Part shown: positions 1 through 11,451 of the stretch, piece after piece | How the letters are laid out: each line of letters opens with the position of its first letter | Numbering within the stretch: the stretch's first letter is position 1 | Source: Monocercomonoides exilis | Lineage: Eukaryota; Preaxostyla; Oxymonadida; Polymastigidae | Length of the DNA stretch: 64,000 nucleotides | Assembly (NCBI GenBank): GCA_001643675.2 | Contig: LSRY02000020.1 | Span: forward strand, 67,001 to 131,000 | Direction: 5' to 3' | Program-made: the position numbers and the translations under genes | Notes under the pieces: generated by a model | What the model was told of the DNA's origin: nothing | Seen by the model: the letters and a program-made list of their open reading frames with translations, nothing else | The model's database searches: none

Positions 1-382
1 AAATGAAAAGAAATATACTGGGAAGAGATTCATGAAGGAAAAGATAACCGAACGAAACTCTTCATACGAAAAAGAAACGAAAAGGATTCTTTTCATGAAA
101 AACAATAACAATTCGTTTTAAGATGAGGTGCATCATTGTTGATGCTTCAGAATGTGAATTGTTTTTCTCGAAATGAGAGAAATTATATTCTATTTGTAAT
201 GATGATTGAAAAGAAATGATCATTGGTAGTTGAAAAATGCAGTGGTGTTTATATCCATTGGAATTGGCAGAAAAGCATCATTAATCTTCACTTTTATTTC
301 AGTAACAATTTCATGTGAATTTCACTCATAAACATCGACTCTAGAAAAAACCACTGAGAATTCTTACCCATCAACTCGAAAT
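1..382. other. non-coding, no feature seen
   Basis: AT-rich sequence downstream of the truncated pseudokinase on the minus strand. No open frame, RNA gene or repeat could be supported. Confidence 0.5.
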
Positions 383-1270
383 TTATTTTTTTGAATTTCT
401 CAGATTTTTTGTGTTCATGTTCATTTTTTCATCGAATGCAGACTCTTTCTCAATCTTCATATTCATCTTTATTCTTTCAACAATGTGTGATTCAACTTGT
501 AATGGATTATTATCTCCAAATGGGATATCAAGCGTCAGACATTCCCACAGCATCATTCCTATCGAAAACACAACCGTCTTCTTCGTTGCTTGCTTTTTTG
601 TTCCATTCATCAGTTCAGGCGCCTTCCACCTCATGCACTCTGTCCTGTTGTCTTCCTCATCTTCAAAGGCAGATGAAGGAGGTGAATTTCTGTTATAGTT
701 ATTCACAACCGAGCAATCAGATGAAGATGTGATTATCGTTGAGGCTGACGAAATAGATGAAGAATCTGAATCTGATGAAAAGTCGGAATGCATCGCAACG
801 CAGATGACCATGTGTTCGGAGAACAGTACAATGAGAGGACTCAGATTGGTAAGAGAAGAAAGAGGATTATCCATTTCATCAAATGAGTGGAGCGCGAGAT
901 TAGCCACCCAGAACAGGATTTGAGCAGCTGTCATCTCTCTCTCCTGAAGAGTTCCGATTGCCATCTCTTTCTTCTCATTTTTCCCATGAAGAAGCATGAA
1001 CAATGAATCCCTCAGATCCACAATCAGCTTTTCATGTGGTGATGAGCAGGCCATTGCATCCACCAGATTCGACATCGATGAAGTGGTTGGGCACAGACTT
1101 TCCGATCGAACAAATGTGGATTCTGTGTCTGATGTGTCTGTGGTTGAAGTGGGTGAAATGGATGGTGAAGGAGTTCTCTTTCTTGTCTCTTCTTCTTCTA
1201 TTTCATTCTTCTGTGGTTTCCATTCTGGAATCTTACTTTTCACTTTCTTCAGATAAAAAATTTTTGTCAT
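383..1270 (-). pseudogene. truncated protein-kinase-like family member
   Basis: The frame (295 residues, ATG at 1270) matches the intact stretch of the paralogue at 9370-10829 over its middle. Both share an 'IPEW' start, an 'ETRKRTPSPSIS' segment, a block ending 'LFMLLHG.NEKKEMAIG', and a kinase tail with a subdomain VIII motif (RWKAPEL) and a subdomain IX helix (FSIGMMLWECLTL). No glycine loop, HRD or DFG motif is present, and the invariant Asp of subdomain IX is missing, so it cannot be an active kinase. After 'IPFG' the frame diverges into unrelated sequence and stops, losing the subdomain X-XI tail kept by the other copy. No upstream exon is evident. I read it as a truncated copy of a lineage-expanded pseudokinase family. 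It could still be expressed as a short protein. Confidence 0.6.
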
Positions 1271-2056
1271 TATTCATATGGGAGAAGACAAAATCAAATC
1301 ATTTTCGATTATCAAGAGTCGTGCCCATTTTTTTGAAAGGTTTTTTTTTAACTTTCTCTCTCAACCTCTCACTTTTTTGATCTTCTATTTCCTCCAATTG
1401 AATGATTAATTATCTTTTCGAATCCTTCATCACTTTGATATTCATATTTCAATAAATTCTTCCACGCAACAAATTTTCTTCTAAAAATTCGACAAAAAGA
1501 CAAATTCTTGTTGAATAATCAATTAAAGTTTGGTTCAAACAATTTGTTATCTGAATAAAGAAAATGCTATGTGTTATGTATTACCTGCTTTTCTATTTTT
1601 GTTGTCACTTTGTTTGCTCTTTCGAACAATTTGATTCATGTGTTTAAAGATTATCAATAATTGAAGAAAACAACTCTATCACATGTATTCTTTTCTTTGA
1701 CGCAATGATGACCTTTAGCATATTTGTTATTATCTCCTTTTATTAAATCTGATTCTCAAAAAATAATTTTTCTATCACCTAATTTCATGTCAAAAGCAGT
1801 GTTTTGTCTGTGACAGTCTCACATAATCTTGCTCCATTTTTACTAACAAATTTTGAAATTAAATTAATAAAATTTTTTATCAAACAACACAAATTATAGT
1901 TAATTGTTTCTCTTAAAGTTTCTGACTGGAAAGATATTTGATGGGAAAATATATTCTTTTTTTTTTTTTTTGTAAAATTGAATACCATTGTGTTGAAGAT
2001 GAAAAATTATTTTTATAGCAAGGAAAAAGTTTTAAACCATAATAAAAACAATTTCA
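1271..2056. other. intergenic, no feature seen
   Basis: About 790 bases of AT-rich sequence between the divergently oriented pseudokinase copy and the sirtuin gene. It should hold the sirtuin promoter, but no recognisable box could be picked out. Confidence 0.5.
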
Positions 2057-3423
2057 ATGATGAACTCAAGAATGTTTAAATTACTTACTCATCCAAGAAA
2101 ACGTTTGTCAAAGTATCAGAACTTAGATGACGTGTGAAGAGTATTGCATAAATAAATTTAATATTAAAATCTGATTGTTCATTAGGCCGTGGAACTTATC
2201 CGAAATAGTCAAAGAATTGTTGTATTAAGCGGTGCTGGAATTTCAGTGTCGTGCGGAATTCCTGATTTTAGATCAAAAGGTGGATTTTATAGCAGGCTTG
2301 CAGATGAAGGAATCGAACCTCCAGAGAAAGTTTTCGATATAGAATATTTTTCGGAAGATCCTAGTCTATTTTACAAATACGGAGGATTGATCATGCCTAC
2401 AAAGTTTACTCCTTCATTAACTCATCGCTTTATTGCGAAATTAGATCAGGAAGGTAAACTTCTCAAAAACTATACACAAAATATAGATAATTTAGAAGTT
2501 GATGTGTGAATATTTTATTTTTTCAAAAATAAGCAGAAAGAATTGAACAACATGTATGCTACTCTTTATTTAATATCATTTAGGCAGGTGCTGTGCACGT
2601 TCGGCATTGCCATGGAACAATGGGTAAAGCAACTTGCATGAAGTGTGGAAAAGAAATTTCAGTTACAGAGATTCGTTCGGAATTGGAAAAGGGTGAAATT
2701 GCTTATTGCAAGTATTGCACGGATAAAGAGCCCGGAGTTATGAAGCCAAATGTTGTATTTTTTGGTGAAGCATTGCCTAGCGAATATTTTTCTGAATGGG
2801 AAGAAGATCAAGGCAAATGTGATTTGATGATTGTGGTTGGCACATCCCTAAAAGTTACACCAGTTGCTACAATGATTGCTGATGTTGCTTATGAAGTGCC
2901 TCAGATGCTTGTTAATCGTGAAAAAGCTGGTCCAAAAGACCATTTTGACATGTATTTGCTTGGAAATTGTGACGATGTGTTTGGAGAAATTGCAAAGAGG
3001 TTGGGTTGGGATTTAACGCCTGCGTCAAACAAACCTCAAGAAAAGAAGACAGAGTCAACAATAAAAGTCGAAGAAATTGCTAAAGAAGTTATTCTCAAAG
3101 AAGAAAAGGTTGAAAAAGATGAAGGATTAAAAGCAAAAGAAGTCAATTCTGAAGAAAAAGTGGAGGAAAGCACAATATCTTCTTCAACTTCGTCGTCTTC
3201 TGTTCCATCAGTCAATGAAACAGAACACAAAGAAAAGACCGTTACAATTACATTTATTGAGCCTAATACCACAATATTTAGAGGTGTGTGCAGCTGTTCT
3301 TTTTAACTTCAAATTTTTTCGCTTTCTTTTCATATTACCACATCAATTATCACATTTACATAAACTTTATTTTCTTCTCTTTCTCTTTCTCTTTCTCTTT
3401 CTCTTTCTCTTTCTCTTTCTCTT

Positions 3424-3457
<34 letters not shown>

Positions 3458-3621
3458 CTTTCTCCTTTCCTTTCTTTTTTATTCTTCATGCAGGTGATGA
3501 TGATCTTGAAATGCTTGAGAAAGAGATCTCTGCACTTTCTATAAAAGCTTCAAAGGATGCAAAGCCAATTCAACCAGAAGAAAAAGCATTGAAAGCAGAA
3601 GACGAAAAGAAAGATAATTAG
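2057..3621 (+). CDS. Sir2-family NAD-dependent protein deacylase (sirtuin), 4 exons
   Basis: Exons 2057-2131, 2186-2503, 2584-3283 and 3494-3621 join to 406 residues with consistent phases (0, 0, 1). Sirtuins remove acyl groups from lysine using NAD. Visible family motifs are the NAD loop GAGIS followed by PDFRS, TQNID, the catalytic His in HCHGTM, two Cys pairs of the structural zinc site (CMKC and CKYC), and GTSLKV with a later NRE. These fit a class I (SIR2/SIRT1-3-like) enzyme. The last 130 residues are Lys/Glu-rich and Ser-rich with no recognised domain. The first exon supplies the start; the open frame in exon 2 begins only after an acceptor at 2185. Donors are GTGTGA, GTGTGA and GTGTGT. 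The third intron contains a long pyrimidine microsatellite. Subcellular site is not deducible: no signal peptide is seen. Confidence 0.9.
3374..3465. repeat. CTTTCT-type microsatellite inside sirtuin intron 3
   Basis: A run of about 90 bases made of TTTCTC units lies in the 210-nt intron, shortly upstream of the acceptor at 3493. It acts in effect as an overlong polypyrimidine tract. Confidence 0.85.
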
Positions 3622-4075
3622 AAAAGCATATGTTCTTATTGTAATAATTTTTGAAAATTATTTTTCCTTTTGAAAACTGATAGTTTTATTTCTGCTTTTT
3701 AAAGTTTTGGTTTGAGCTGAATTTTTAAACAGAAAATTTTCATTTAAAGAAGTATTGCTGAAGTTGAAATGTGATTGCTTCAAAAACAAAAAATCATTAA
3801 CTTAGAACAACAAATGTGTAAAAACTAACATCCCAAAAACCAGCAGCCATAATAAAAAAGGAATCAGTGCATCTAAACTATGCACAAATATATAATTTGC
3901 AATCCAAAAACAATAATTCACAAATTTCGCTCGTAAAACTATCGTCTCTAATTAAAAAGGAAAGAAATGAAATGTGATAAAAAACAGAAATTTCATAAGA
4001 TTTACAAGCTAAGCTATAAAAAGATTTCAAAGATTTTAAAAGTAATAAATATTACACATAGAATAAATCTGTATT
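3622..4075. other. intergenic between convergent genes
   Basis: AT-rich spacer holding both 3' ends (sirtuin on plus, membrane protein on minus). No further feature seen. Confidence 0.5.
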
Positions 4076-5370
4076 TCAGCTCAAATAGCGAAGGAGCAAT
4101 GCTTTATTCACGGATTTTTCTGCAGTTAATAATTTTGTAGTGTAATTTCTCATTTTATTAAGTGATTCATCATGCACGTCGGCCCAAAAGAAATAAGTTA
4201 ATATAACAAATAAAATAAATCCAGCCAAGACAATCAAATAAAGCGGTATAAAATAGAAGCAAAAGTGCCCTTGCATAACATGATCCATGCGAAGTGTTAG
4301 AAGAAATGATTGTAAAAACACGAATGAAAACGAGAGGATATTAATTGTCCATTTTAAGCATGTCTCGTCATCCAAATCAAAAAGGTCCTCATAGTTTAAC
4401 ATAATGATTACCAATAGCAAAGACACATACATTGGTATCATTGCAATAGTCCAACTGTATGATACAATGCCTGTGAAGACAATTAATTGACAAAGAAAAA
4501 AAAAAAAAATCAAAAAGAAAAAGGAAATGTATTGAAATTAAAAAGCAAATAAATAATCTGAAAATTTTTATTAACAATGATGCTTATTCATACCATCAGC
4601 TTTAAATATTACGAGTAAGAAAGAAGCAAAAGAGCTTAATACAGAACCTGGAAGCAACACAAAGTTCGTTAGCCATTCGAATTCTTCAGAAAAAAAGTTG
4701 AAAATGCAAAAGACTATCAGAGCAAGATATAAAAGCTCATAAGGAATTAGCGGAACAGAGAAGCTAATCTTCATCAAGCCATCCAACCACATTGCAGGCA
4801 AGAATAGAAAGACGGAAGCAAGCGAAAGAAGTGCTATAATGCATTCTGATTCTGCAATTGACATAGAAATTGAAGCAACAGAAATTCCAATACTAAATAC
4901 TACGCCACTAAAGGTAAATGAAACAAAGCTATGTGGCCTAGTTCCTTTTTCCAAAGCTTCAGCAGCAAACGGAATCATAACACCTCCTGCAAGTGCAAAT
5001 CCAACAATGGCAAGCAAAAAAATGTAAAAAACTCCCCAAGCTAACATGGATCTTACATATTTTGATTTACCATTGTTTTTTGATATTTGTTTATTTTGCT
5101 TGATAGAATGAATGGTTCTTAAATAAGCGCTTTTCAAACAAAAATAAATAAAGCGATAATAACAATACGCGTAAACAACTTAAGTTACATATTTTGAAAC
5201 AATTCATACAAAAAAGTACTTTTCCATCCTTTTTCGCTTAATCCATATTTTCCTAAACTTTTTTTGTTTGGCTGGACACCGCAAACGGACATAGATAGTG
5301 GTTGGATATTTGTTGAATTAAGCCCTATTATTTCTCTAAAAATGGGCATTGAACAAGCACATTGATTCAT
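4076..5370 (-). CDS. multi-pass membrane protein, possibly TMEM185-like, 3 exons
   Basis: Exons 5370-5210, 5129-4594 and 4470-4076 join to 363 residues with matching phases (2, then 1). The two small introns have GTATGA donors. The chain has about eight hydrophobic segments, grouped as four in the middle exon and about four in the last one, and a short charged C-terminal tail. A Trp-Thr-Ile...Ile-Pro-Met-Tyr stretch after the last splice resembles the W..VFIPLW pattern of TMEM185/Fragile-X-F-type proteins, a weak assignment. The N-terminal exon has several Cys residues. I chose the ATG at 5370 because the preceding 'ctcag' looks like an acceptor, so an additional upstream exon is possible. 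Function unknown; an internal-membrane protein is the safest reading. Confidence 0.65.
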
Positions 5371-6117
5371 CCAAAGGCTGAGAATGTTCAACAAAAAATA
5401 AGTATAAAACAATTCATAATATAACTCAAACACTTCGTTTTGAATAAGATTTTTTAGCCTTTTGTTTACAAATTGAAGATTCAGTAATGTGTTGTAATCG
5501 CAATTTCCCAGAATTCTACCAAATCATTTCCACAATTCAAAATTCAATTGAAAAATAACAGAAGTCATAAAAATGCAAAAAAATATATTCTCAATAAGTT
5601 TGGAAAACAATGATGTTAAAATAGCAAACAGATTCAATACTTCATCTGGTAAATCGCCTTTAAAAAATATTTTCAAGCATTTTCATGAAATGATAAAAAT
5701 TGTTATTTAGAATATTAAAATCTCTAAAAACAAATAGTTTCATTTAGAACAACATTCATACATAGAGATATTTCATTACGCATCATTTTTTAAGTGTAAG
5801 CCCAATCCTAAAATTCTTATAGTCCAGTTATATGTTTTCAATGAATTGCTCGTTGATCAATATGATCTTTGTGTTGTCATAAAAATAGGTAAATCATAAC
5901 AATAAAAAAAGTCATAACACAATTTGACAAAACATCATAGGTTCTTTTTGAGTGATGTGAAAATGAGTTTTAAAATTTTGTTTCTAAATTTTCATTTCTT
6001 GAGAGGAAAAAAATTAGTTACCGATATTTTTTATTTTAACTGATAGCATAAAAAAATTAATTCAGGATATTTCGCAGCAAATGCTAAAGACAAGAATGAC
6101 CTTAGTATTCTTCATGT
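5371..6117. other. intergenic, no feature seen
   Basis: AT-rich, with only short chance frames. It ends where the first MITE terminal repeat starts. Confidence 0.45.
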
Positions 6118-6372
6118 GGGTGATTATTTTTGAAATCATAACTTTTTTCGAGATATCGATTTTTCAAAGATTGTTTTCTTTTGGGAAGAAATTTTCCATC
6201 CAAGTGCTAAAATAATCACAACTGTTTCAAAAACAAATGCATGATCTGAAATATTAATTAAGAGGTCTTGAATATGCCTGTTCGCTTTTCAGTGTTCATT
6301 TGTAAACATTTAAAAGAAATTTTCGAACCGAAATTTTTGAAAGAAAAAATATGTGTTCAAAAATAATCACCC
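6118..6372 (+). mobile_element. MITE copy A, 255 bp, Merlin-associated
   Basis: The element begins GGGTGATTATTTTTGAA and ends with the inverted complement TTCAAAAATAATCACCC. Another copy of exactly 255 bp lies at 9521-9775 in opposite orientation and a third at 52670-52926, so it is a repeat family. It abuts the 3' end of the Merlin-like transposase frame and supplies its present stop codon, so it probably inserted into that gene. The right 228 bases resemble the sequence at 7278-7515. No convincing target duplication could be found, so the exact ends may lie a few bases further out (the shared flank CATATG is suspicious). Confidence 0.75.
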
Positions 6373-7200
6373 ATATGTAATTTTGTTTTTGAATTCTCGC
6401 TTGTGACAGACAGTATCATGAGCGTAACCATAATCTTTCAATCTTGCATAAGTCTTCCATTCATCGCTTCTGATCCGAGTTCCAGGAAGAATTTTGGCTC
6501 GTTTTATTGGAACCAATGTCTCAGCCTTTCTATTTGGCACGATCATCACGAAGTTCTTCCCCGCACCTCCCTCTGGTTTCCTTTCCACAGTTCCAAATAT
6601 CCAAATTTGCCTCTTCTTTTTCCCTTGCCCACACTTTCTGTGCCTCCAAACCGCTTCGTCGATCTCCACAATTCTTCCTTGCCCTCCTATGGTAGCTTAA
6701 TTTTTTTTCCATATTGATGTGCATCTGACTCGAATAACACTCGTCCAATAATGTATTGTGTTTTCACTTATTCCAAGAAGTTCACAAATGTGTGCGGCTG
6801 ATATACCAATGTAATAACAAAAAACATTCATCAAAAACTTTCTCAGCGGTATTTCAGAATTTTCCAAAGATGTGTTTTTACAAACTGACTGTTTTTTGCC
6901 ACATTTTCCGCATCTCCAATATTAGAAATATTGCACTCCAGATGTGACTATCATTTTGCATTAATCATGTCTGCATTCTGGAGCTTCTCCTTCCAGCACA
7001 TTTTCGAAATACCATTTCCATGCACCCATATCATCAGAAAATATTTCGTTGAGTTCACAGATAAGTGTTTTTGTGAACATTCTTTGTGACAAAGACATTT
7101 GATGAATGTTTGATCAAACCCATAAATACTTGAAAATGACAATTTTTCAATAAAAAAAATAATATTTTTGACCACTTTCCGCATGTTTTTAAAAGATAAT
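6373..7200 (-). pseudogene. Merlin-like (IS1595/ISXO2-type) DDE transposase remnant
   Basis: Reading the minus strand from about 6935, a Cys-rich N-terminal part (WRCGKCGKK, then a helix-turn-helix-like CELLGISENTIHYW) is followed in the same frame by a TAA. It then continues into the catalytic part: GRIVEIDEAVW (first Asp), WIFGTVERK, and RSDEWKTYARL (second Asp). These are hallmarks of the ISXO2-like domain used by eukaryotic Merlin transposons. The frame enters the MITE terminal repeat at 6372 and stops, so the third catalytic residue is gone. Further upstream, to about 7200, the sequence still resembles an N-terminal extension but with frame breaks. The gene is therefore inactivated by a nonsense codon and a C-terminal truncation. 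Confidence 0.75.
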
Positions 7201-7277
7201 AATTGCATAATAATTAATAAAAAATCATTATAAACAGAAATAAACGTATTCCAGGCGTTCCCATATCTTCAGGTCTT

Positions 7278-7515
7278 GCCAAACTTTTTTCGGATTGTTG
7301 ATTTTTCAAAAGGTTTATTTCTTTGGAGTGGAATTATCCATTCAAAAGAAAAAAATTTTAATAATTGTTTGAAATAACATTGATTAAGATTATACTCATT
7401 TTAAATTTGTCTTCGAATAAGAAATGACTTTTCGATGTTTATTTTTCAATATTCGAAATGATTTTTCAAACACAAATATTTGAACGAAAAAATATGGATT
7501 CAAAAATCATCACCC
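7278..7515 (+). mobile_element. MITE-related terminal segment B
   Basis: This stretch aligns by eye with bases 6145-6372 of MITE copy A in the same orientation and ends in the same terminal repeat (TTCAAAAATCATCACCC). Its left 20 bases do not match the left terminal repeat. It lies on the 5' side of the Merlin-like transposase remnant, so it may be the genuine terminus of the parent transposon, with the 255-bp MITEs as deletion derivatives. That derivation is inference. Confidence 0.55.
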
Positions 7516-8155
7516 ATTGGCTTTTCTTTTTGGAAAGTTGCAAATATTTAATTATGGGAATAATAAAAAAACTTCATATCTTTATCGAATTACTGTTCCC
7601 ACTCATAAATGAAAACAAGAATGAATATTAAGCATTGTCAATAAATGACCATGATGCTTTTGAATGCATATTTCTTGATTTTCTGATCAAAAAATAAATC
7701 CATTTCAAATACGCATTTATTTGTTTTTTTAACAGATAAGAATAAATAAACAAATATAAAACAACACTTTTAAAAAAATTAATCAAAAAAAAATTAGAAA
7801 TAGCGTTTTTGCTTTTTCATTCATCTCTCTGGTTTTTATGAAATTTAGTTATTTTAAATGTTCTTCCATCTTTGGAACAGTGAATCTCAGAAAAATAGTG
7901 GTCACATGTCATTTCATCTGCAATAACGGTTAAAGTGGAATCAATCTACACCTATTTCGATCACGCCCATTATATTTAAATTTATGTTATTTCCTATCTT
8001 AAACAAACTCTGAATTAAATAATTTCTAGTGTTATATGACTAATTGTTTTCGCGTTTTATTTGCAAGGGTTAAGAAAATGAAAAAAAGTTAGGGTTTTCC
8101 AAGAAAATCCATTTCTTTTTTTGAAAATTAACGATAAGAAAGAGATGATTTTAAA
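7516..8155. other. intergenic, no feature seen
   Basis: AT-rich spacer between the Merlin remnant and the left target duplication of the hAT element (ATTTTAAA at 8148-8155). Confidence 0.5.
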
Positions 8156-8224
8156 TAGGCCTTTGCGACAACCAATTTTTTCGTTTTCCATGTCGGTCGA
8201 TTTTGCTTTCAGTTGTCGAGGATT

Positions 8225-8261
<37 letters not shown>

Positions 8262-8345
8262 AATATGGCTTTCAATTTCTTGAAACCTAATAGAACCTAG
8301 GCCTTTGCGACAACTCATTTTTTAAATTATTGTGTCGGTCGAATA
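8156..8345 (+). repeat. duplicated hAT left terminus with T-tract
   Basis: TAGGCCTTTGCGACAAC occurs at 8156 and again at 8298, each followed 20-30 bases later by TGTCGGTCGA. Between them lies a T-run of about 30 bases (near 8227-8260). Either the terminus was tandemly duplicated or a short deletion derivative inserted next to the end. Confidence 0.7.
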
Positions 8346-9159
8346 AGTCTTTCTTTGTCGATTTGTTAATTTTACAATTATTGTCCAAAAAGTGTGCAAT
8401 CATAGTTTTTATTGCAAACTTTCTCAATTTAATGAATTTCTCACAATTAATAGGTGTTAATTTTTAATACATTTAAAAGTCGAATAAAAAATAATCGAAA
8501 AAATTTATAATTCATTTGATCGAAATACATTCGTTGGAGATCCGATTCGTTGGCTTTGTTTTAATGCGCTATATTAGAAAATGAGTTCAATTTCCTTGTA
8601 AGAAAAGTTTGATGCAAAATTTTGCACTCTAAACTTTGTATATTTTCTTTTTTATTGTTAATTAATTAATGAAACGATATAGTTTAAACATATGCATTTA
8701 TTTCATTATCTCTTGTTTCACAATTTTGATGTTATTGCTTGATATGCAATATCTGCATGTGAGACATAAATAAAAAAGCAATCAATAAAGAGATTCAAAA
8801 ATATTTATTTTTTAAAAAACACATTGTTCAGAACAGGTTTGAAGCAGTTTTTCTTTTATTTAAGATAATATTTATTAGATGACGTTATTTTGTTGTTTTT
8901 ATCCTTTTTTAACAACAAACAGAATCAGATATTATATGAAAACGTTAATTTCAACAATAGAATCGGTTATAAAAACAACAGTCAATTGGAACCTTGTAAT
9001 TGAACCTTTGATATTCAGAAGTTCAAATTAAAAATAACTTGTCAAATATTTGTTTTTTAAGTTCGTTTTTAACTTTGTTTATTTTTGATGCTTTTTGTTT
9101 CTAAGAAAAATAATATTCATAAAAAGAAATGACTTAATAAGTCCTTTTTCCGATTGGTT

Positions 9160-9245
9160 GATTTTCTTCTTCTTCTTCTTTTTCTTTCTTTTTCTATTAA
9201 CTTTTCTTTTTTTTCCTTTTTCTTTCTTTCTTTCTTTCTTTTTTT
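9160..9245. repeat. TTC/CTTT pyrimidine tract
   Basis: Low-complexity T/C-rich sequence with TTC and CTTT units, inside the hAT element upstream of the pseudokinase copy. Frames across it are artefacts of composition. Confidence 0.7.
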
Positions 9246-9369
9246 GCAAAAATCACAAACTTGTAAACAAATGTTGAAGTTGTGAAATATAAAAATGGTA
9301 ATAAACATTGATTGCATCTTTTATTTAATTGTTTTGAACTCGTTTCTAAATCGGATAGAGGAATTCAGA

Positions 9370-10829
9370 AAAACAGGAAGAGATTGTGAATGACAACGTC
9401 AGAAAAGATCCAAAAGCATTTGAGATGGTGACGATGGAGATGTCGTCAGAGGAGCAATGGAGGAGAGCAGAGAGGGAGGCAGAGAAGAAGAATGAAGAGA
9501 GGATAAAGAAGAGAATATATGGGTGATTTTTTTTGAATTCATATTTTCTCGGTTAAATATTTCTATTTAAAAAGATCCATTGAATATCAACAAACGAACA
9601 ATGAGAAATGAAAAGACTTATTAAAGACATCTTCATCTTTATTTGAGTTGAAACATGTGTTAATGAAAACAGTTGAAATGTATTTAGCATTTGAATATAA
9701 AATCTCTTAAAGTGATAATCAATCTTTGAAAAAACAACACCCCGAAAAAAATTATGATTTCAAAAATAATCACCCATATGATACGAAAAGCTTGGGGCAT
9801 TCGGAATCATCAGAACATCTTCTCTCTGAGAGCGGTTCCACTGAATACATATTGGGGAGAGACTCTGACAAGATTCCTGAATGGGCATTGGAGAAAGTTG
9901 AGGAAGAAGAGACGAGAAAGCGAACGCCATCGCCATCCATTTCATCCACTTCAACTTCTTCAACAACTGATTCAGATTCCACTTTTGTTCGGGGAGAGGA
10001 TCTGTGCGCCACCACTTCATCCATGTCGAATCTGGTGGATGCTATGGCCTGCTCGTCTCCTCACGAAAAGCTGATTGTGGATCTGAGGGATTCATTGTTC
10101 ATGCTTCTGCATGGAAGGAATGAGAAGAAAGAAATGGCAATTGGCGCTCTGAAGGAGAGAGAACAAACAGCTGCACAGATCCTGTTCTGGGTGGCTAATC
10201 TCGCTCTTCACTCATTTGATGAAATGGAAAACAAGCTTCAGTCATTGTCCAGTCTGAGTCCTCACATTGTTTTGTTTTCTGAGCACATGGTGATCTGCAT
10301 TGTGATGCATTCTGATTTCCTTTCATCTGATGATTCTGATTCATCATCCATCTCATCATCAACAGTTGTGACTTCTGCAAGCGATGATGATGATGACAGC
10401 GACTCCCTTCCATCATCAGCCTTTGAGGATGAGGATGATTACAAGAAAGAGTGCATGAGGTGGAAGGCCCCAGAGCTGCAGATGAGCAAGAAGATGGGGG
10501 CAACAAAGGAGTCGGTGGCATTCTCGATAGGGATGATGCTGTGGGAGTGCTTGACGCTGGAGATCCCGTTTGGGGAGTATGAGGCAGAGGTGGCGGGGCA
10601 GAAGATTGTGAACGGAGAAATACCAGATCTAAGAAAAGTGCTGGAATCTTCATACGTAGAGGTGCTGCATCACGCTTATTCTCCTCAGAAAGGCAACCGC
10701 CCAACGCTAATTGCAATGAAAAGGGAGTTGATTCAACGTTTTCCAACAGGTGCTGCGATGATAACGATGTCAGATGCAATTTGTGAAAGTGATGGAAGAA
10801 GAATGAAAGAGAAAGAAGTCAATTTTTAA
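9370..10829 (+). pseudogene. pseudokinase-family gene inside the hAT element, split by a MITE
   Basis: Two coding blocks lie in the plus orientation. The first (about 9370-9520) reads acidic/basic sequence ending 'KKNEERIKKRIY' and runs into the MITE, where TGA stops it. The second resumes after 9776 with 'DTKSLGHSESSEHLLSESG' and stays open to 10829. It shares the central block and the APE/subdomain IX region with the copy at 383-1270, and it keeps a C-terminal 'KGNRPTLIAMKREL' that supplies the subdomain XI Arg. No glycine loop, HRD or DFG is present. No start codon or upstream exon is visible before 9370; a TAG in the same frame lies just upstream. It is a 5'-truncated copy interrupted by a 255-bp insertion. 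Its role before capture is unknown. Confidence 0.7.
9521..9775 (-). mobile_element. MITE copy C, 255 bp, inserted in the pseudokinase copy
   Basis: The ends are GGGTGATTTTTTTTGAA and TTCAAAAATAATCACCC. Length equals copy A exactly, in opposite orientation (its right end reads like the left end of copy A). Four bases, ATAT, flank both sides and may be the target duplication, but copy A does not show the same. The insertion separates two blocks of one coding region and so postdates it. Confidence 0.8.
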
Positions 10830-11451
10830 AGAGGAGTGGAAAACTATTCGAGAGGTTTATATTTCATATTTTAGGCAGCAAAGAGTTTTGTGCGGAGGAG
10901 ATGAATAAATTGAGAAGAAGTTGAAACTTAAAAAAAAGAGGCAAAATAAATGAAAAACACATATCATCTTTTAAGAATCTTATGGAGTGTAAACGAGAAC
11001 TTTTTTGTGTTGATTTTGTGATATTTCAGTTTTGAAATGCAGTTTCAAATGCGTTTATCTATTAATCAAAATAAAGATATATTTTTTCAGGATTGAAATG
11101 ACATTTAAATCACAACCAACTTCTTGTTTTTCAACGAATGGTTGTTGCCATCGATGAAAATCAAATAAAAAGTTACATTTAAAAGAGAATGAAGAAATAA
11201 CTTGTTTCATTCGTTTTTTCTTATTAACGATTTGAGGAATATTGCAGCTTATTTCCAAGAGTCAATATTTAATAATTTTTTATCGTTGTTTCAATTGAAG
11301 TTCAGAATCTTATCTTTTAGATAATTTAGGCATAAATAATTATTGGTGTTTTAAAAACTGAAATATCAAATAAAAAAATAAAGAAAAAAAAAGAAAAACA
11401 AATTAATCTATTGTTTTGAATTTATGTTATAAAATGAAACTATGAAAACTT
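10830..11451. other. non-coding spacer inside the hAT element
   Basis: Lies between the convergent pseudokinase copy and transposase 3' ends. AT-rich; no feature seen. Confidence 0.5.

Noticed and set aside
9117-9317. Lys/Arg/Glu-rich frame on minus across the pyrimidine tract
   Set aside because: Entirely explained by the CTTT/TTC low-complexity run; no start context, homologue or splice support.
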